Assembly: GCA_963792385.1 (NCBI GenBank)
Contig: CAWBVZ010000004.1
Location: 62,001 to 126,000, forward strand
From: DASSUW01 sp963792385
GTDB taxonomy: Bacteria; Actinomycetota; Thermoleophilia; Solirubrobacterales; Solirubrobacteraceae
Reading direction: 5' to 3'
Length of the DNA stretch: 64,000 bases
The notes under the pieces are model-generated. The model was given only the letters and a program-made list of their open reading frames with translations. It searched no databases and had not been told where the DNA came from. The position numbers were made by a program, and so were the translations under genes. Positions 1-8,571 of this stretch are shown here, in pieces; position 1 is the first letter of the stretch; the number at the start of each line of letters is the position of its first letter.

Positions 1-3
1 CAC

Positions 4-1644
4 GTGAGCGCGACCGTCGCGCGCGGGCGCCGAACACTCTCTACCACCAAGCGACTCCTCGCCCTCGTCCTCATCGCGGCAGCCGCGGCAGCCGCGGTGA
101 TCGGAATCACCGGACGCAGCCGGCAGCAGCAGCCGTCGCCACCACGCTGCGACCCGCCGGCGGAGTGCGTCGCGTCGCTGGACGGCGGCCAGACACTGGT
201 CGCGACGAGTAGGTCGGGCTCGCCCGACGCGAGCCTCGAGCCGGCTGCCGACGGGTCCGTCTCACTCGTGGGCCTCGATGGACGGCGCCGCTGGCGCGTA
301 TCCACCGGCTCGGTCGCCGCACCGCAGCTCGTCGCGGCCGGTGACGTCGGGACGGACGGCGTAACCGACTACGTCCTCAGTCTCACGCTCGCGAACGCGC
401 CCGTGCGCCGATGCGGGCCGGGAACGGTCGCGAAGACATCGCTGCTCGTCGTCGACGGCCGGACGGGAGAGGCGTCGTCCCCATTCGGCGCGCTTCCCGA
501 CATCTGCTGGGACACGCCGACGTTCAACTACCCCACCCAGCAATTGAGCTCGGGGACCGTGTACATCGGTGACTTCACGCGCGCCTACCGCGGCCCAGAG
601 GTCGTCGTCGTTCCGTACTACGCGTCCGATGGACGGGTCTGGAACCTCGCGCAGACCGGCCGCTGGCAGCGCGTGCGCACCCCGACCGCGGCCGACTTCC
701 CGTTCCCATCCGGACCGCAGTTCGATCGCGCGTACGACGCGGCGAACCCGACGCCGTGCTCGTCGCCGACCGCGGGCGGCCCGTGCTACACCCCGAATTC
801 CCACGTGGCGAACGCCGTGTACCCGGCGGGCACCGAGGCGGGCGGGCTGTTCGTCCTGACGAGCTCCCGGGCCGTCGTGTACCGCCCCGACCTCACGCCC
901 ACCTCCGACCTCACGTGGTTCCCCGGAGGAGAGCAGGCGAACGGCGGACGCAACTATGGGCTGGTCGAGAGCTACCAGTCGGACAACGGCACCTACGTTG
1001 ACCTCGTCGGCGGCTGCTCAACCATGAACCGGTGGCGCGCGATGGCCCCGGGCGCCGATCCGACCGGCGGCGATGCGAACTGCGGGATGGCCCGCCATTT
1101 CGAGCGCTTCCAGCTCACCGGGTCGCAGATCGTGGGCCATCAGAGCGTCTACTACGGATACGTGGGCACCCACGGAGCGCTCGACGGCCGGGTCGAGTTC
1201 CCCTCTCGCCCGCACGCTGCGCTCGGAGGCCCGGGCACGAGTTGGACCACCTTCAACCTCCTGCGCTCGGGCGCCTGGTCCGCTCAGGTCTTCCGCGGTC
1301 CGAAGAGCACTCAGCCGACGCAGCTGCCCGGCTGGTACGTCTGGGACACGATCGAGCATCCAGGCGGAGGCGCCGCACTGCTCGCCAGCCCGGTCCCCGC
1401 CGGGAGTCTCGTCCCTGCATGGGAGCTCGACGTTCTGCACTGGAACGGCTCGAGCTTCGTGTCGATCCAGCACGCCGCGGGAGTCGTGCCCGCGTTGCTC
1501 CCGTACGCCTCGACACCGAGCCGCCATACGTCCGAACGCAGCCTCTACGGCGCGTATGTCCACGCCGCCGGCCCGCGCGCGGGGCGCGACCTTCTCGTGG
1601 TCGATCCGTCCGGCCGGCGGCAGTACGTGCGGCTCGCCGACTAA
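4..1644 (+). CDS. Membrane-anchored secreted protein with FG-GAP/PQQ-like repeats (uncharacterised)
   Basis: This 546-residue protein begins at a GTG and has a basic N-terminus followed by one hydrophobic segment (about residues 18-36, very alanine-rich), so it is probably an uncleaved signal anchor with the rest outside the membrane. Phrases such as LVAAGDVGTDGVTDYVL, followed by a description-like VVDGRTGE stretch, resemble FG-GAP or PQQ-type beta-propeller blades. Several cysteines are scattered through the exported part and could form disulfides. The frame is open to the left edge, so an earlier start outside the window is possible. Its TAA stop overlaps the putative -10 of the next gene. 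No enzymatic motif is seen. A beta-propeller surface protein is the best guess. Confidence 0.6.
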   Translation: MSATVARGRRTLSTTKRLLALVLIAAAAAAAVIGITGRSRQQQPSPPRCDPPAECVASLDGGQTLVATSRSGSPDASLEPAADGSVSLVGLDGRRRWRVSTGSVAAPQLVAAGDVGTDGVTDYVLSLTLANAPVRRCGPGTVAKTSLLVVDGRTGEASSPFGALPDICWDTPTFNYPTQQLSSGTVYIGDFTRAYRGPEVVVVPYYASDGRVWNLAQTGRWQRVRTPTAADFPFPSGPQFDRAYDAANPTPCSSPTAGGPCYTPNSHVANAVYPAGTEAGGLFVLTSSRAVVYRPDLTPTSDLTWFPGGEQANGGRNYGLVESYQSDNGTYVDLVGGCSTMNRWRAMAPGADPTGGDANCGMARHFERFQLTGSQIVGHQSVYYGYVGTHGALDGRVEFPSRPHAALGGPGTSWTTFNLLRSGAWSAQVFRGPKSTQPTQLPGWYVWDTIEHPGGGAALLASPVPAGSLVPAWELDVLHWNGSSFVSIQHAAGVVPALLPYASTPSRHTSERSLYGAYVHAAGPRAGRDLLVVDPSGRRQYVRLAD

Positions 1645-1647
1645 CCT
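1642..1647 (+). promoter_or_regulatory. Putative leaderless -10 element TAACCT
   Basis: TAACCT lies 8 nt before the ATG at 1656 and overlaps the TAA stop of the preceding gene. No Shine-Dalgarno sequence is present. The hexamer-to-start distance is the one expected when transcription begins at or next to the A of ATG. Confidence 0.45.
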
Positions 1648-1655
1648 AGCTCGCC

Positions 1656-2495
1656 ATGAGCGCGGCCGCCCAACACAACGTCGACGAACGCAACGCCGCC
1701 TTCTGGGACGAGCTGTGCGGGACGTCGCTCGCACGGACGATCGACGTCACGGACCGCTCTCCAGAGAGCCTGCGGCGCTTCGACGATGCCTACATGGGCT
1801 TGTACCCCTACCTGCCCGCCCAGCTCCGATCCCCGCAGCGAACGGGCGAGCCGCTGCTCGAGATCGGGCTCGGCTACGGGACCGTGTCGCAGCGACTGGC
1901 CGAGGCCGGCTTCGAGTATCACGGTCTCGACATCGCGGCCGGGCCGGTCGAGATGGTCCGGCACCGGCTGCGGATGCTCGAGGTGGCGGACGCCGACAAG
2001 CGGGTGCTCCAAGGCTCCGCGCTCGAGATCCCGCATCCCGACGGCACCTTCGGCCACGTTGTCAGCATCGGCTGCCTGCACCACACCGGCGGCCTGCCGA
2101 GGGCGGTCACCGAGGTCCACCGCGTCCTCCAGCCCGGTGGGACGGCGATGGTGATGCTCTACAACCGCCACTCGCTGCGACAGCTCGTGCTGCGCGCGAA
2201 GGTGCTCGCCGAGCGCGCCAAGGGCCACGACGATCGGGCGGACGAGCGCCTGCGGGCCGCCTACGACGCCAACTCCGGCGGCGAGGCCGCGCCCGAGACC
2301 GTCTTCGTCACCGCCCGCCAGGTCCGCGAGGAACTCTTCGCGTCCTTCGCGGAGGTGCGCATCGAGCGCCACAACTTCGACGCGATGCCGCTGGTCTCCG
2401 TCGGTGGCCGAACGCTGTCGCTCAGTCGCGAGCGGGCGCTACCGACGGTGGCGCGCGTGCTCGGGCTCGACCTGTACATCCACGCCCGCAAGTAG
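1656..2495 (+). CDS. Class I SAM-dependent methyltransferase
   Basis: A 279-residue methyltransferase. The AdoMet-binding glycine motif EIGLGYGTVSQ lies near residue 70 and is followed by an acidic strand end (YHGLDIA) and a post-motif GCLHHTGGLPRAV, typical of Methyltransf_11/UbiE-like enzymes. The N-terminal block ending in FWDELCGTSLAR is shared with the protein at 39261-40079, as are the glycine motif and the LHHTG segment, so the two are paralogues. The methyl acceptor is unknown; a sugar of the surface glycan is likely from context. It probably has its own leaderless promoter (1642-1647). Confidence 0.8.
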   Translation: MSAAAQHNVDERNAAFWDELCGTSLARTIDVTDRSPESLRRFDDAYMGLYPYLPAQLRSPQRTGEPLLEIGLGYGTVSQRLAEAGFEYHGLDIAAGPVEMVRHRLRMLEVADADKRVLQGSALEIPHPDGTFGHVVSIGCLHHTGGLPRAVTEVHRVLQPGGTAMVMLYNRHSLRQLVLRAKVLAERAKGHDDRADERLRAAYDANSGGEAAPETVFVTARQVREELFASFAEVRIERHNFDAMPLVSVGGRTLSLSRERALPTVARVLGLDLYIHARK

Positions 2496-2541
2496 CGCTC
2501 ACCTGACGATCCTCGTCGACCCGCTCCCGCGCACGCTCGCG

Positions 2542-3519
2542 ATGATCTGCGACGCGCCGACGCGCGAGCGACTGGAGGCGCTCGGCACGCTGGTGGTCTA
2601 CGACGACGGCCCGATGCCGGACGCGATGATCGACGCGCACCTACCCGAGGCGGTGGCGATCATCGGCCAGACCGCGATGCCGGCCGAGCGGCTCGCACGC
2701 GCGCCGAAGCTGAAGGCGATCGTCAACGTGGAGGGCAACTTCCTCCCGAACGTCGACTACGCCGCGTGCCTGGACCGCGGCGTGCACGTCCTCAACGCCA
2801 GCCCGGCGTTCGCGCTGCCGGTCGCCGAGGCCGCGCTCGGGATGGCGATCGACCTCGCGCGCGGGATCAGCGCCGCCGACCGCGCCATGCGCGCGGGCAC
2901 CGAGGCCTACGGCCTCGACGGCAACGCGGACGCGTTCCTGCTGACCGGCAGCCGGGTCGGCATCGTCGGCTACGGGGACCTCGGCCGCACGCTGCACCGG
3001 CTGCTCGCGCCGTTCGCCTGCCCGGTGATGGTGCACGACCCGTGGCTGCCGGAACACGCCATCCGCCGCGCCGGCGCACAGCCGGCCGCGCTCGACGACC
3101 TGCTCGCGTCCGCGCGCGTGATCTTCGTGTTCGCGTCCGCGACCGCCGACAACGAGGGGTTCCTCGGCCGCGCGCAGCTCGAACGGATCCGCCCGGGCAG
3201 CGTGTTCCTGCTGATGAGCCGGGCGAACGTCGTCGACTTCGACGCGCTGACCGACCTCGTCGCTGCCGGCCGCTTCCGCGCCGCGACCGACGTCTTCCCG
3301 CAGGAGCCCGTCAAGCGGGACGACCGCGTGCGGTCGCTCGAGGGGATGCTCCTCTCCCCCCACCGTGCCGGCGGCATGGCCGAGGCGTTCCTCGAGATCG
3401 GCCGGCTGGCGGTCGCCGACCTCGAGCTGATCCTCAAGGGCCTGCCGCCCGCGCTCTGCAAGCGGGCCGAACGCGAAACGGCCGGCCGCATGCGCAGCCG
3501 GCCGGTCGAGCGGTCCTAG
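2542..3519 (+). CDS. D-isomer-specific 2-hydroxyacid dehydrogenase
   Basis: An NAD-dependent dehydrogenase of the phosphoglycerate/formate dehydrogenase superfamily. The Rossmann fingerprint VGIVGYGDLGRTL is followed by the family landmarks: a catalytic arginine in LMSRANVVDFDAL, an acidic residue in TDVFPQEP, and a catalytic histidine in LLSPHRAGG. The ATG at 2542 gives 325 residues. An in-frame CTG at 2503 would add the plausible family N-terminus LTILVDPLPRTLA and would start 8 nt after the previous stop. The GTG at 2404 would overlap the methyltransferase by 92 bp and is unlikely. The substrate is not predictable. The TAG stop shares the tetranucleotide CTAG with the stop of the convergent desaturase. 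Confidence 0.8.
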   Translation: MICDAPTRERLEALGTLVVYDDGPMPDAMIDAHLPEAVAIIGQTAMPAERLARAPKLKAIVNVEGNFLPNVDYAACLDRGVHVLNASPAFALPVAEAALGMAIDLARGISAADRAMRAGTEAYGLDGNADAFLLTGSRVGIVGYGDLGRTLHRLLAPFACPVMVHDPWLPEHAIRRAGAQPAALDDLLASARVIFVFASATADNEGFLGRAQLERIRPGSVFLLMSRANVVDFDALTDLVAAGRFRAATDVFPQEPVKRDDRVRSLEGMLLSPHRAGGMAEAFLEIGRLAVADLELILKGLPPALCKRAERETAGRMRSRPVERS

Positions 3520-4511
3520 GCCACGCCGGCGGGCTCGCGCGGCTGCTCGGCGGCAGCCGGCGCGGGGGTGGCCGCGGGCTTCGCGCCCACCAGCTTCGCG
3601 GCCTGACGCTCAGGCGCAATCCGCACGACGTTCCAGGCGAGCCCGACCTTCTCCATGAGCCGGATCACGCCGGCCGAGACGTCGATCTCGCGGCGGCCGA
3701 GACCATGCGCAGCCGAGCGCGGGAACGCATGGTGGTTGTGGTGCCAGGACTCGCCCATCGACGGGATCGCGAGCCAGAACACGTTCGTCGAGCGATCCTC
3801 GATCTCGAACCGGCGGTTCCCGAAGTAATGGCAGATCGAGTTGATCGACCACGTCACGTGGTGGAGGAAGAAGGCCCGGACGAGACCGCCCCAGACGAGC
3901 CCGCGCAGCGCGCCTTCGAGCGTGAAGCCGTGCAGGACGAAGCCGAGCGCAGTCGGGATGGCGATGCTGAAGTAGGCCAACCACGGGAACATCCGGCCGA
4001 TCCGGCGCATGCCCGGATCCTCGTAGAGCTCGGCGGCGTACTTCTTCCAGTCCGCCTGACCGTGCGTCTCGAGCAGCCAGCCCGTGTGCGCGTGCCAAAG
4101 GCCCTTGAGGCCGGAGCCGTGACCGACGTGCGGGGAGTGCGGATCGCCCTCCTCGTCGGTGTGCGCGTGGTGCTTGCGGTGGTCGGCGACCCAGTCCATC
4201 ACGGAGCCCTGAAGGCCCATCGAGCCGAGCACGGCGAAGCCGTACTGCATGCCCTTGGAGGTCTGGAAGGCTCGATGCGTGAGCAGCCGGTGGTAGCCGA
4301 CGGTGATCCCCAGCCCGAAGGCCACGTAGGTAACGACCATGATCGATAGATCGATCCAGTCGACCCACTGGTTCCACAGCAGGACGACCGCGGCGATCAA
4401 CCCGATGAAGGGGACGACCACGCCAATAAGATTTGCAGTGCGTTCAGCTCTCGTCATGTGCATGCAGGTTCGCGCACATCCGGATGGTTTTCTTGCAGTC
4501 TTGTTTGCCAT
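3516..4511 (-). CDS. Acyl-CoA/acyl-lipid delta-9-type fatty-acid desaturase
   Basis: A 331-residue integral membrane di-iron desaturase that would insert a cis double bond into a fatty acyl chain. All three histidine boxes are visible: HRLLTH near residue 74, HRKHH near 111, and HHNHH near 260. Hydrophobic segments lie around residues 28-45, 55-72 and 150-195. The C-terminus is a low-complexity Ala/Pro tail. The ATG at 4511 is preceded by an unusually AT-rich stretch; internal ATGs at about 4463 and 4457 are alternative starts. The protein is last of a minus-strand group after the small membrane protein. It is unrelated to the glycan genes and probably adjusts membrane fluidity. Confidence 0.88.
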   Translation of the reverse strand: MANKTARKPSGCARTCMHMTRAERTANLIGVVVPFIGLIAAVVLLWNQWVDWIDLSIMVVTYVAFGLGITVGYHRLLTHRAFQTSKGMQYGFAVLGSMGLQGSVMDWVADHRKHHAHTDEEGDPHSPHVGHGSGLKGLWHAHTGWLLETHGQADWKKYAAELYEDPGMRRIGRMFPWLAYFSIAIPTALGFVLHGFTLEGALRGLVWGGLVRAFFLHHVTWSINSICHYFGNRRFEIEDRSTNVFWLAIPSMGESWHHNHHAFPRSAAHGLGRREIDVSAGVIRLMEKVGLAWNVVRIAPERQAAKLVGAKPAATPAPAAAEQPREPAGVA

Positions 4512-4549
4512 CCACCTACTAAATTTGTAGCAAGACTACGAATACCCGA
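4512..4549 (-). promoter_or_regulatory. AT-rich upstream region of the desaturase with dyad symmetry
   Basis: This 38-bp gap is far more AT-rich than its surroundings. On the plus strand it contains CTAC (4516-4519), AAATTT (4521-4526), GTAG (4527-4530) and CTAC (4536-4539), giving two overlapping imperfect dyads. It is a plausible promoter with an operator. The exact -10/-35 assignment is not certain. Confidence 0.4.
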
Positions 4550-4807
4550 TCAGCGCTGCGGTGGCCCCTCTCCGGGCCAATAGCCGTGTTCGGCGTAGAA
4601 ATCTCGCGCGGCCGACTCATCCTCGCGCTCGCGGTCTCCCTTCGAGCCGAAGCGGAACAGCACGTTCAGCAGCAAGATCGCCAGGCCGGAGCCGACGCAC
4701 ATCGCCCAGCCGTCCCAGCGCAGGCTGCCGTCAACGGTGAACAGGATCACGAAGCCGGCCAGCACGAGAACGGCTGGCAGCCCGTAGCGCAGGGCGAGGA
4801 CCGGCAT
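4550..4807 (-). CDS. Small membrane protein (hypothetical)
   Basis: An 85-residue protein. Two hydrophobic segments (about residues 3-23 and 33-52) flank a short charged hairpin. They are followed by a charged cytoplasmic tail rich in Arg, Asp and Glu, and the C-terminus contains AEHGYWPGEGP. The ATG at 4807 lies 14 nt after the stop of the heme A synthase gene, so the two are probably co-transcribed. The family is not recognised. It may be an accessory of the neighbouring respiratory or lipid functions, but nothing in the sequence proves it. Confidence 0.6.
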   Translation of the reverse strand: MPVLALRYGLPAVLVLAGFVILFTVDGSLRWDGWAMCVGSGLAILLLNVLFRFGSKGDREREDESAARDFYAEHGYWPGEGPPQR

Positions 4808-4821
4808 GCAGCCAACGTTAC

Positions 4822-5781
4822 TTACGCCGCGGGGACACCCGCAGCGGCCCGTGAAGCGGACGGCGCGGCCGCGAGCGAGCCCGCGGAGAGCCAGCTCCAG
4901 ACGAGCACGACCCACATCACGGCGGGCAGCGAGGCGTGGACCCATACGAGCGTCGCCGGGAGCGCGTTGTGGTACTGGATCAGCCCGACGATCCCCTGCG
5001 CGGCGACCAGCAGGCAGACGACGGTCAGCGCGCGCATCAAGGCCGGGCCGGCGCGGCGCACGCGGGCGAACACCCACAGGCCGAGCGCGGCGACACCCAG
5101 CGCCGTCGCCATGTGCCCGTGCAGGTGGATCAGCGTCTTCAGCGTGCCGGCGCCGAACGCGTCGAGCCGCTCGACCACGTCGCCGGTGCCCGCGCCGCCG
5201 GCGTGCGGGCCGGCCGCGGTGGCGAACGTGCCGGCGACGATCACGATGCCGCCGTAGGCCACCAGCGCGCGCGTCGCGAGCGTCATGTAGCGGTCGGCCG
5301 ACGGCTCCCGCGCCGCGGGAGCATCGCGCCGCACCCGCCACACGAGCACCGCGCCCGCGACAAGCAGCGTCATCGAGAGCAGGTAGTGGGCGATCACGAC
5401 GGGCCACGAGAGGTCGAGCGCGACGGTCAGCCCGCCGAGCAGGCCCTGCGCGACGACACCGCCCGCGAGCACGAGCGCGGGGCGCACGAAGTCCGGGCGG
5501 AACGGCCGCACGCGGAAGGCGAGCACGCCGGCGGCGATGCAGGCGATGCCAACGACCGTCGAGAACAGCCGGTTGCCGTACTCGATCCACACGTGCGAGG
5601 ACAGCTCCGGCAGGAACGTGCCCGAGCAGTCGGGCCAGCTCGGGCAGCCGAGGCCGGAGCCCGTGAGCCGCACGCCGGCGCCGCTCAGCACGATCAGCAC
5701 GAGCGTCGTGAGCGCGCCGTAGGCCACCCATCGGTAGGCGCGAAGCGAGAGCGTGAGGCGGTCCCCCATCCCGCGCGTCAT
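4822..5781 (-). CDS. ctaA: Heme A synthase (COX15/CtaA)
   Basis: A 319-residue polytopic membrane protein that converts heme O to heme A for the aa3-type terminal oxidase. Recognisable landmarks are the N-terminal cysteine pair in GLGCPSWPDC (residues 46 and 52), the EYGNR motif near 67, and conserved heme-ligand histidines in IAHYLLSM, HLHGHMA and WVHASLP. About eight transmembrane helices are arranged as two four-helix repeats. The C-terminus is an Ala/Ser-rich tail. The start at 5781 is only 12 nt after the MFS gene; a Met four codons downstream is an alternative. The small membrane protein and desaturase genes follow on the same strand. Confidence 0.92.
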   Translation of the reverse strand: MTRGMGDRLTLSLRAYRWVAYGALTTLVLIVLSGAGVRLTGSGLGCPSWPDCSGTFLPELSSHVWIEYGNRLFSTVVGIACIAAGVLAFRVRPFRPDFVRPALVLAGGVVAQGLLGGLTVALDLSWPVVIAHYLLSMTLLVAGAVLVWRVRRDAPAAREPSADRYMTLATRALVAYGGIVIVAGTFATAAGPHAGGAGTGDVVERLDAFGAGTLKTLIHLHGHMATALGVAALGLWVFARVRRAGPALMRALTVVCLLVAAQGIVGLIQYHNALPATLVWVHASLPAVMWVVLVWSWLSAGSLAAAPSASRAAAGVPAA

Positions 5782-5793
5782 TGTGGCAGCGCG

Positions 5794-7306
5794 CTACGCG
5801 GCGCGGCGCCCCTCCGGGCAGGGCTGGACGAGCCGCACGGCACCGGGCTCGTCGCGCGGCTCGACCACGGCGCCCTCCTCGCGGCGCGGGTTCACGATCC
5901 CGATCAGCGAGAGCACGCCGCCGAGCACGACGAGCGCACCGGCCGTCCCGAGGCCCGTGCGATAGGCGGTCACCGAGGCGTCGGCCACCTCGGGCGAGCC
6001 GCCCGACAGCGGGTCGACGCCCTCGGCGGCCGACGCCGAGCGTCGACTCGAAGCTGGCGGCGACGACCAGCCCGACGGCGGCGATCGCCAGCAGCGCCGC
6101 GACGCGGGCGATCTGGTTGTTGACGCCGCTCGCCACGCCGGCGTTGTGCTGCGGCACCGCTCCGAGCACCGTGTTCGTGAGCGGCGCCACGGTCGCCGAG
6201 AGGCCGACGCCGAACACCATCACGCCGGGCAGCAGGTCGGTCCAGTAGTTCACGTCGGCGCTCAGGCGCCCCATCCAGATCAGCCCGATCCCCGCGACGA
6301 TCGGCCCGAGCCCCATCAGCAGCTTCGGCCCGATCTTGTCCGACAGCGCGCCGAAGCGGCGCGAGAGCACCCACATGCAGAGCGTGATCGGGAGCAGCGA
6401 CATCCCGGCCTCGAGCGCTCCCCAGCCCGCCACCTGCTGGAGGAAGATCGTCACGTAGAACGTCGCCGCGCCGAGCCCGCCGTAGATCAGCAGCGTCGCC
6501 GCGTTGCCGATCGCGAAGTTGCGTGAGCGGAACAGCGACAGCGGCAGCATCGGGTGGTCGCTGCGGCGCTCGTGCCACAGGAACACCGCGATCAGGAACA
6601 GGCCGGCGACCAGGGGCACCCACACGATCGGATCGGTCCAGCCGTACGTCGGCTGTTCGATCAGCGCGAACACCGGGCCGGCGAGCCCGAGCGAGGCGAG
6701 CAGCGCGCCGAGGTAGTCGATCTCGCCAGGCGACTCCTCGTCGCGGCTCTCCGGCACGCCCGCGCGCACGAACCACAACGTCACGAGCACCAGCGGCACG
6801 TTGATGGCGAAGATCCACCGCCACGAGACGAACTCGATCAGCGCGCCGCCGCCGAGCGGCCCGATCACGAACGCCATGCCGGTCCACGCCGTCCACGACC
6901 CGATCGCCGCGCCGCGCTCGTCGCCGGGGAACGTGGCGGTGATCAGCGCCAGGCTCGACGGGACGAGCAGCGCGCCCGCGACCCCCTGGAGCGCGCGCAT
7001 CGCGATCAGCACCTCATCGTTCGGCGCCATCGCGCACAGCGCCGACGTGATGCCGAAGCCGATCAGCCCGGCCACGAACACGCGCCGGCGCCCGAGGTGG
7101 TCGCCGAGCGAGCCGCCGACGAGGATCAGCGAGCCGAGCGTCAGCAGGTAGGCCTCGACGATCCACTGCTGCGCGGCGAGGTTCGTGTCGAGGTCGTCGC
7201 GGATCGCCGGGAGCGCGACGTTGACCACCGTCCCGTCCAGGAACACGACCGCCGAGCCGAGGATCGCGGCGATCAGCGTGATCTGCTTGATGCGAGCGTC
7301 GGCCAC
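5794..7306 (-). pseudogene. MFS drug-efflux transporter, DHA2 (EmrB/QacA) type, interrupted by a frameshift
   Basis: The first ~420 codons encode a classic DHA2 major-facilitator protein. LDGTVVNVALP lies in the first helix, the loop motif GGSLGDHLGRRR near residue 65, and long hydrophobic helices follow. The frame is lost near 6030-6045. The natural continuation (SAAEGVDPLSGG, then a last helix with LGTAGALVVLGGVLSLIGIV) is present in another frame and ends at 5794. One extra base explains the change. With it corrected the protein would be about 500 residues, normal for a 14-helix transporter. The start is a GTG at 7306. Either the gene is a recent pseudogene or the base is a sequencing error; similar single-base events occur elsewhere in the window. 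Confidence 0.75.
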
Positions 7307-7329
7307 GGGCTCACGATGGCAGACGCGGC

Positions 7330-7335
7330 TAGGCT
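7330..7335 (+). promoter_or_regulatory. Putative -10 element TAGGCT upstream of a mini-ORF and wzt
   Basis: TAGGCT lies 10 nt before an ATG at 7346 that opens a seven-codon ORF coupled to the wzt gene. The region is divergent from the MFS transporter gene. Confidence 0.4.
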
Positions 7336-7345
7336 GGCGGGTCCG

Positions 7346-7369
7346 ATGGCATTTCTTCAGCGCGCGTGA
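7346..7369 (+). CDS. Possible seven-codon leader peptide (MAFLQRA)
   Basis: ATG at 7346 follows TAGGCT by 10 nt and reads seven codons to a TGA at 7367-7369. That TGA overlaps the GTG start of wzt (7366-7368) in the GTGA arrangement used for translational coupling throughout this window. The peptide is too short to have an identifiable product. It may serve only to deliver ribosomes to the wzt start. Translation is not proven. Confidence 0.3.
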   Translation: MAFLQRA

Positions 7370-8571
7370 GCACCGAAGCCGCGATCACGGTGGAGGGTGT
7401 GTCGAAGACCTTCCGCCTGCCGCACCAGCGGTACTCCACGCTGAAGGAGCGTGCGCTGCACCCGTTCCGTTCGCGCGCGATCGACGAGCTGCACGCCCTG
7501 CAGGACGTGTCGGTGTCGGTCTCCAGCGGCGAGTTCTTCGGCATCGTCGGCCGCAATGGGAGCGGCAAGAGCACGTTGCTCAAGTGCCTAGCCGGGATCT
7601 ATGAGGCCGACCGCGGGACCATGCAGGTCGACGGCAAGCTGTCGCCGTTCATCGAGCTCGGCGTCGGTTTCAACCCTGACCTGACAGCGCGTGACAACGT
7701 GCTCATCAACGCGATCCTGCTCGGCCTCTCGCGGCGGGAGGCGCGCGAGCGCTTCGACGACATCATCGCGTTCGCCGAGCTCGAGGAGTTCCTGGACCTT
7801 AAGCTCAAGAACTACTCGTCCGGCATGTACGTACGGCTCGCGTTCGCCGTCGCGACGCAGGTCGACGCCGACGTACTGCTGATCGACGAGGTGCTCGCAG
7901 TCGGCGACGCCGCCTTCCAGCAGAAGTGCTTCGACCAGTTCCTGAAGCTCAAGGACGCCGGCCGCACGATCGTGTTCGTCACTCACGACATGCACGCGGT
8001 CGAGCGCTTCTGTGACCGCGCGATGCTGCTCGAGCGCGGGCGTATCGTCGGCATCGGCGATCCGCACGAGATCGCGCAGGCATACAACGAGATCAACTTT
8101 GGCCGCTTCGTTCAGGAGGCCCCCGAAGGCGCTCGCTACGGCGACCGCGCAGAGGCCGAGATCACCGCCGCTTGGTTCGAGGACGCCACCGGCGAGCGGA
8201 TCCGGGCACTGAGCCAGGGCGAGCCGCTCCGGGCGGCGATGGAGGTCCGCTTCCGCGCTCCGCTCGCCGAGCCGGTGTTCGGCTTTGCTCTGCGTCACGG
8301 CGCCGGGCAGGCGGTGTTCTCGACCCGGACCGACATGCGCGAGGTGCCGACCGGCCGGTTCGAGGCCGGAGACGTGGCGATCGTGCGTGTGACGTTCGAC
8401 AACTGGCTGGCGCCCGGCACGTACTGGCTCACACCCTCGCTCGCCCACGCCGGCGCGGGCACGGACGCGCTCGACGCGCGCGAGAACCTGAGCGTGTTGA
8501 GCGTGCACGGGACCCGCAATAACGGCGGAATGGTCGACCTGCCGCACGCGATCGTGATCGAGCGGCGATGA
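7366..8571 (+). CDS. wzt: Polysaccharide ABC exporter, ATP-binding subunit (Wzt type, with C-terminal glycan-binding domain)
   Basis: A 401-residue ATPase that powers glycan export. Walker A GRNGSGKST lies at about residues 62-70, the ABC signature YSSGMYVRLAF near 150, Walker B LLIDEVLAVGD near 171, and the H-loop in FVTHD. The nucleotide-binding domain ends near residue 245. The remaining ~150 residues match the layout of Wzt C-terminal carbohydrate-recognition domains, which select the finished polymer. The GTG start at 7366 overlaps the TGA of a seven-codon upstream ORF. Its stop overlaps the start of the permease gene (ATGA), as expected for a stoichiometric pair. A second, divergent Wzt lies at 23906-25207. 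Confidence 0.9.
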   Translation: MSTEAAITVEGVSKTFRLPHQRYSTLKERALHPFRSRAIDELHALQDVSVSVSSGEFFGIVGRNGSGKSTLLKCLAGIYEADRGTMQVDGKLSPFIELGVGFNPDLTARDNVLINAILLGLSRREARERFDDIIAFAELEEFLDLKLKNYSSGMYVRLAFAVATQVDADVLLIDEVLAVGDAAFQQKCFDQFLKLKDAGRTIVFVTHDMHAVERFCDRAMLLERGRIVGIGDPHEIAQAYNEINFGRFVQEAPEGARYGDRAEAEITAAWFEDATGERIRALSQGEPLRAAMEVRFRAPLAEPVFGFALRHGAGQAVFSTRTDMREVPTGRFEAGDVAIVRVTFDNWLAPGTYWLTPSLAHAGAGTDALDARENLSVLSVHGTRNNGGMVDLPHAIVIERR

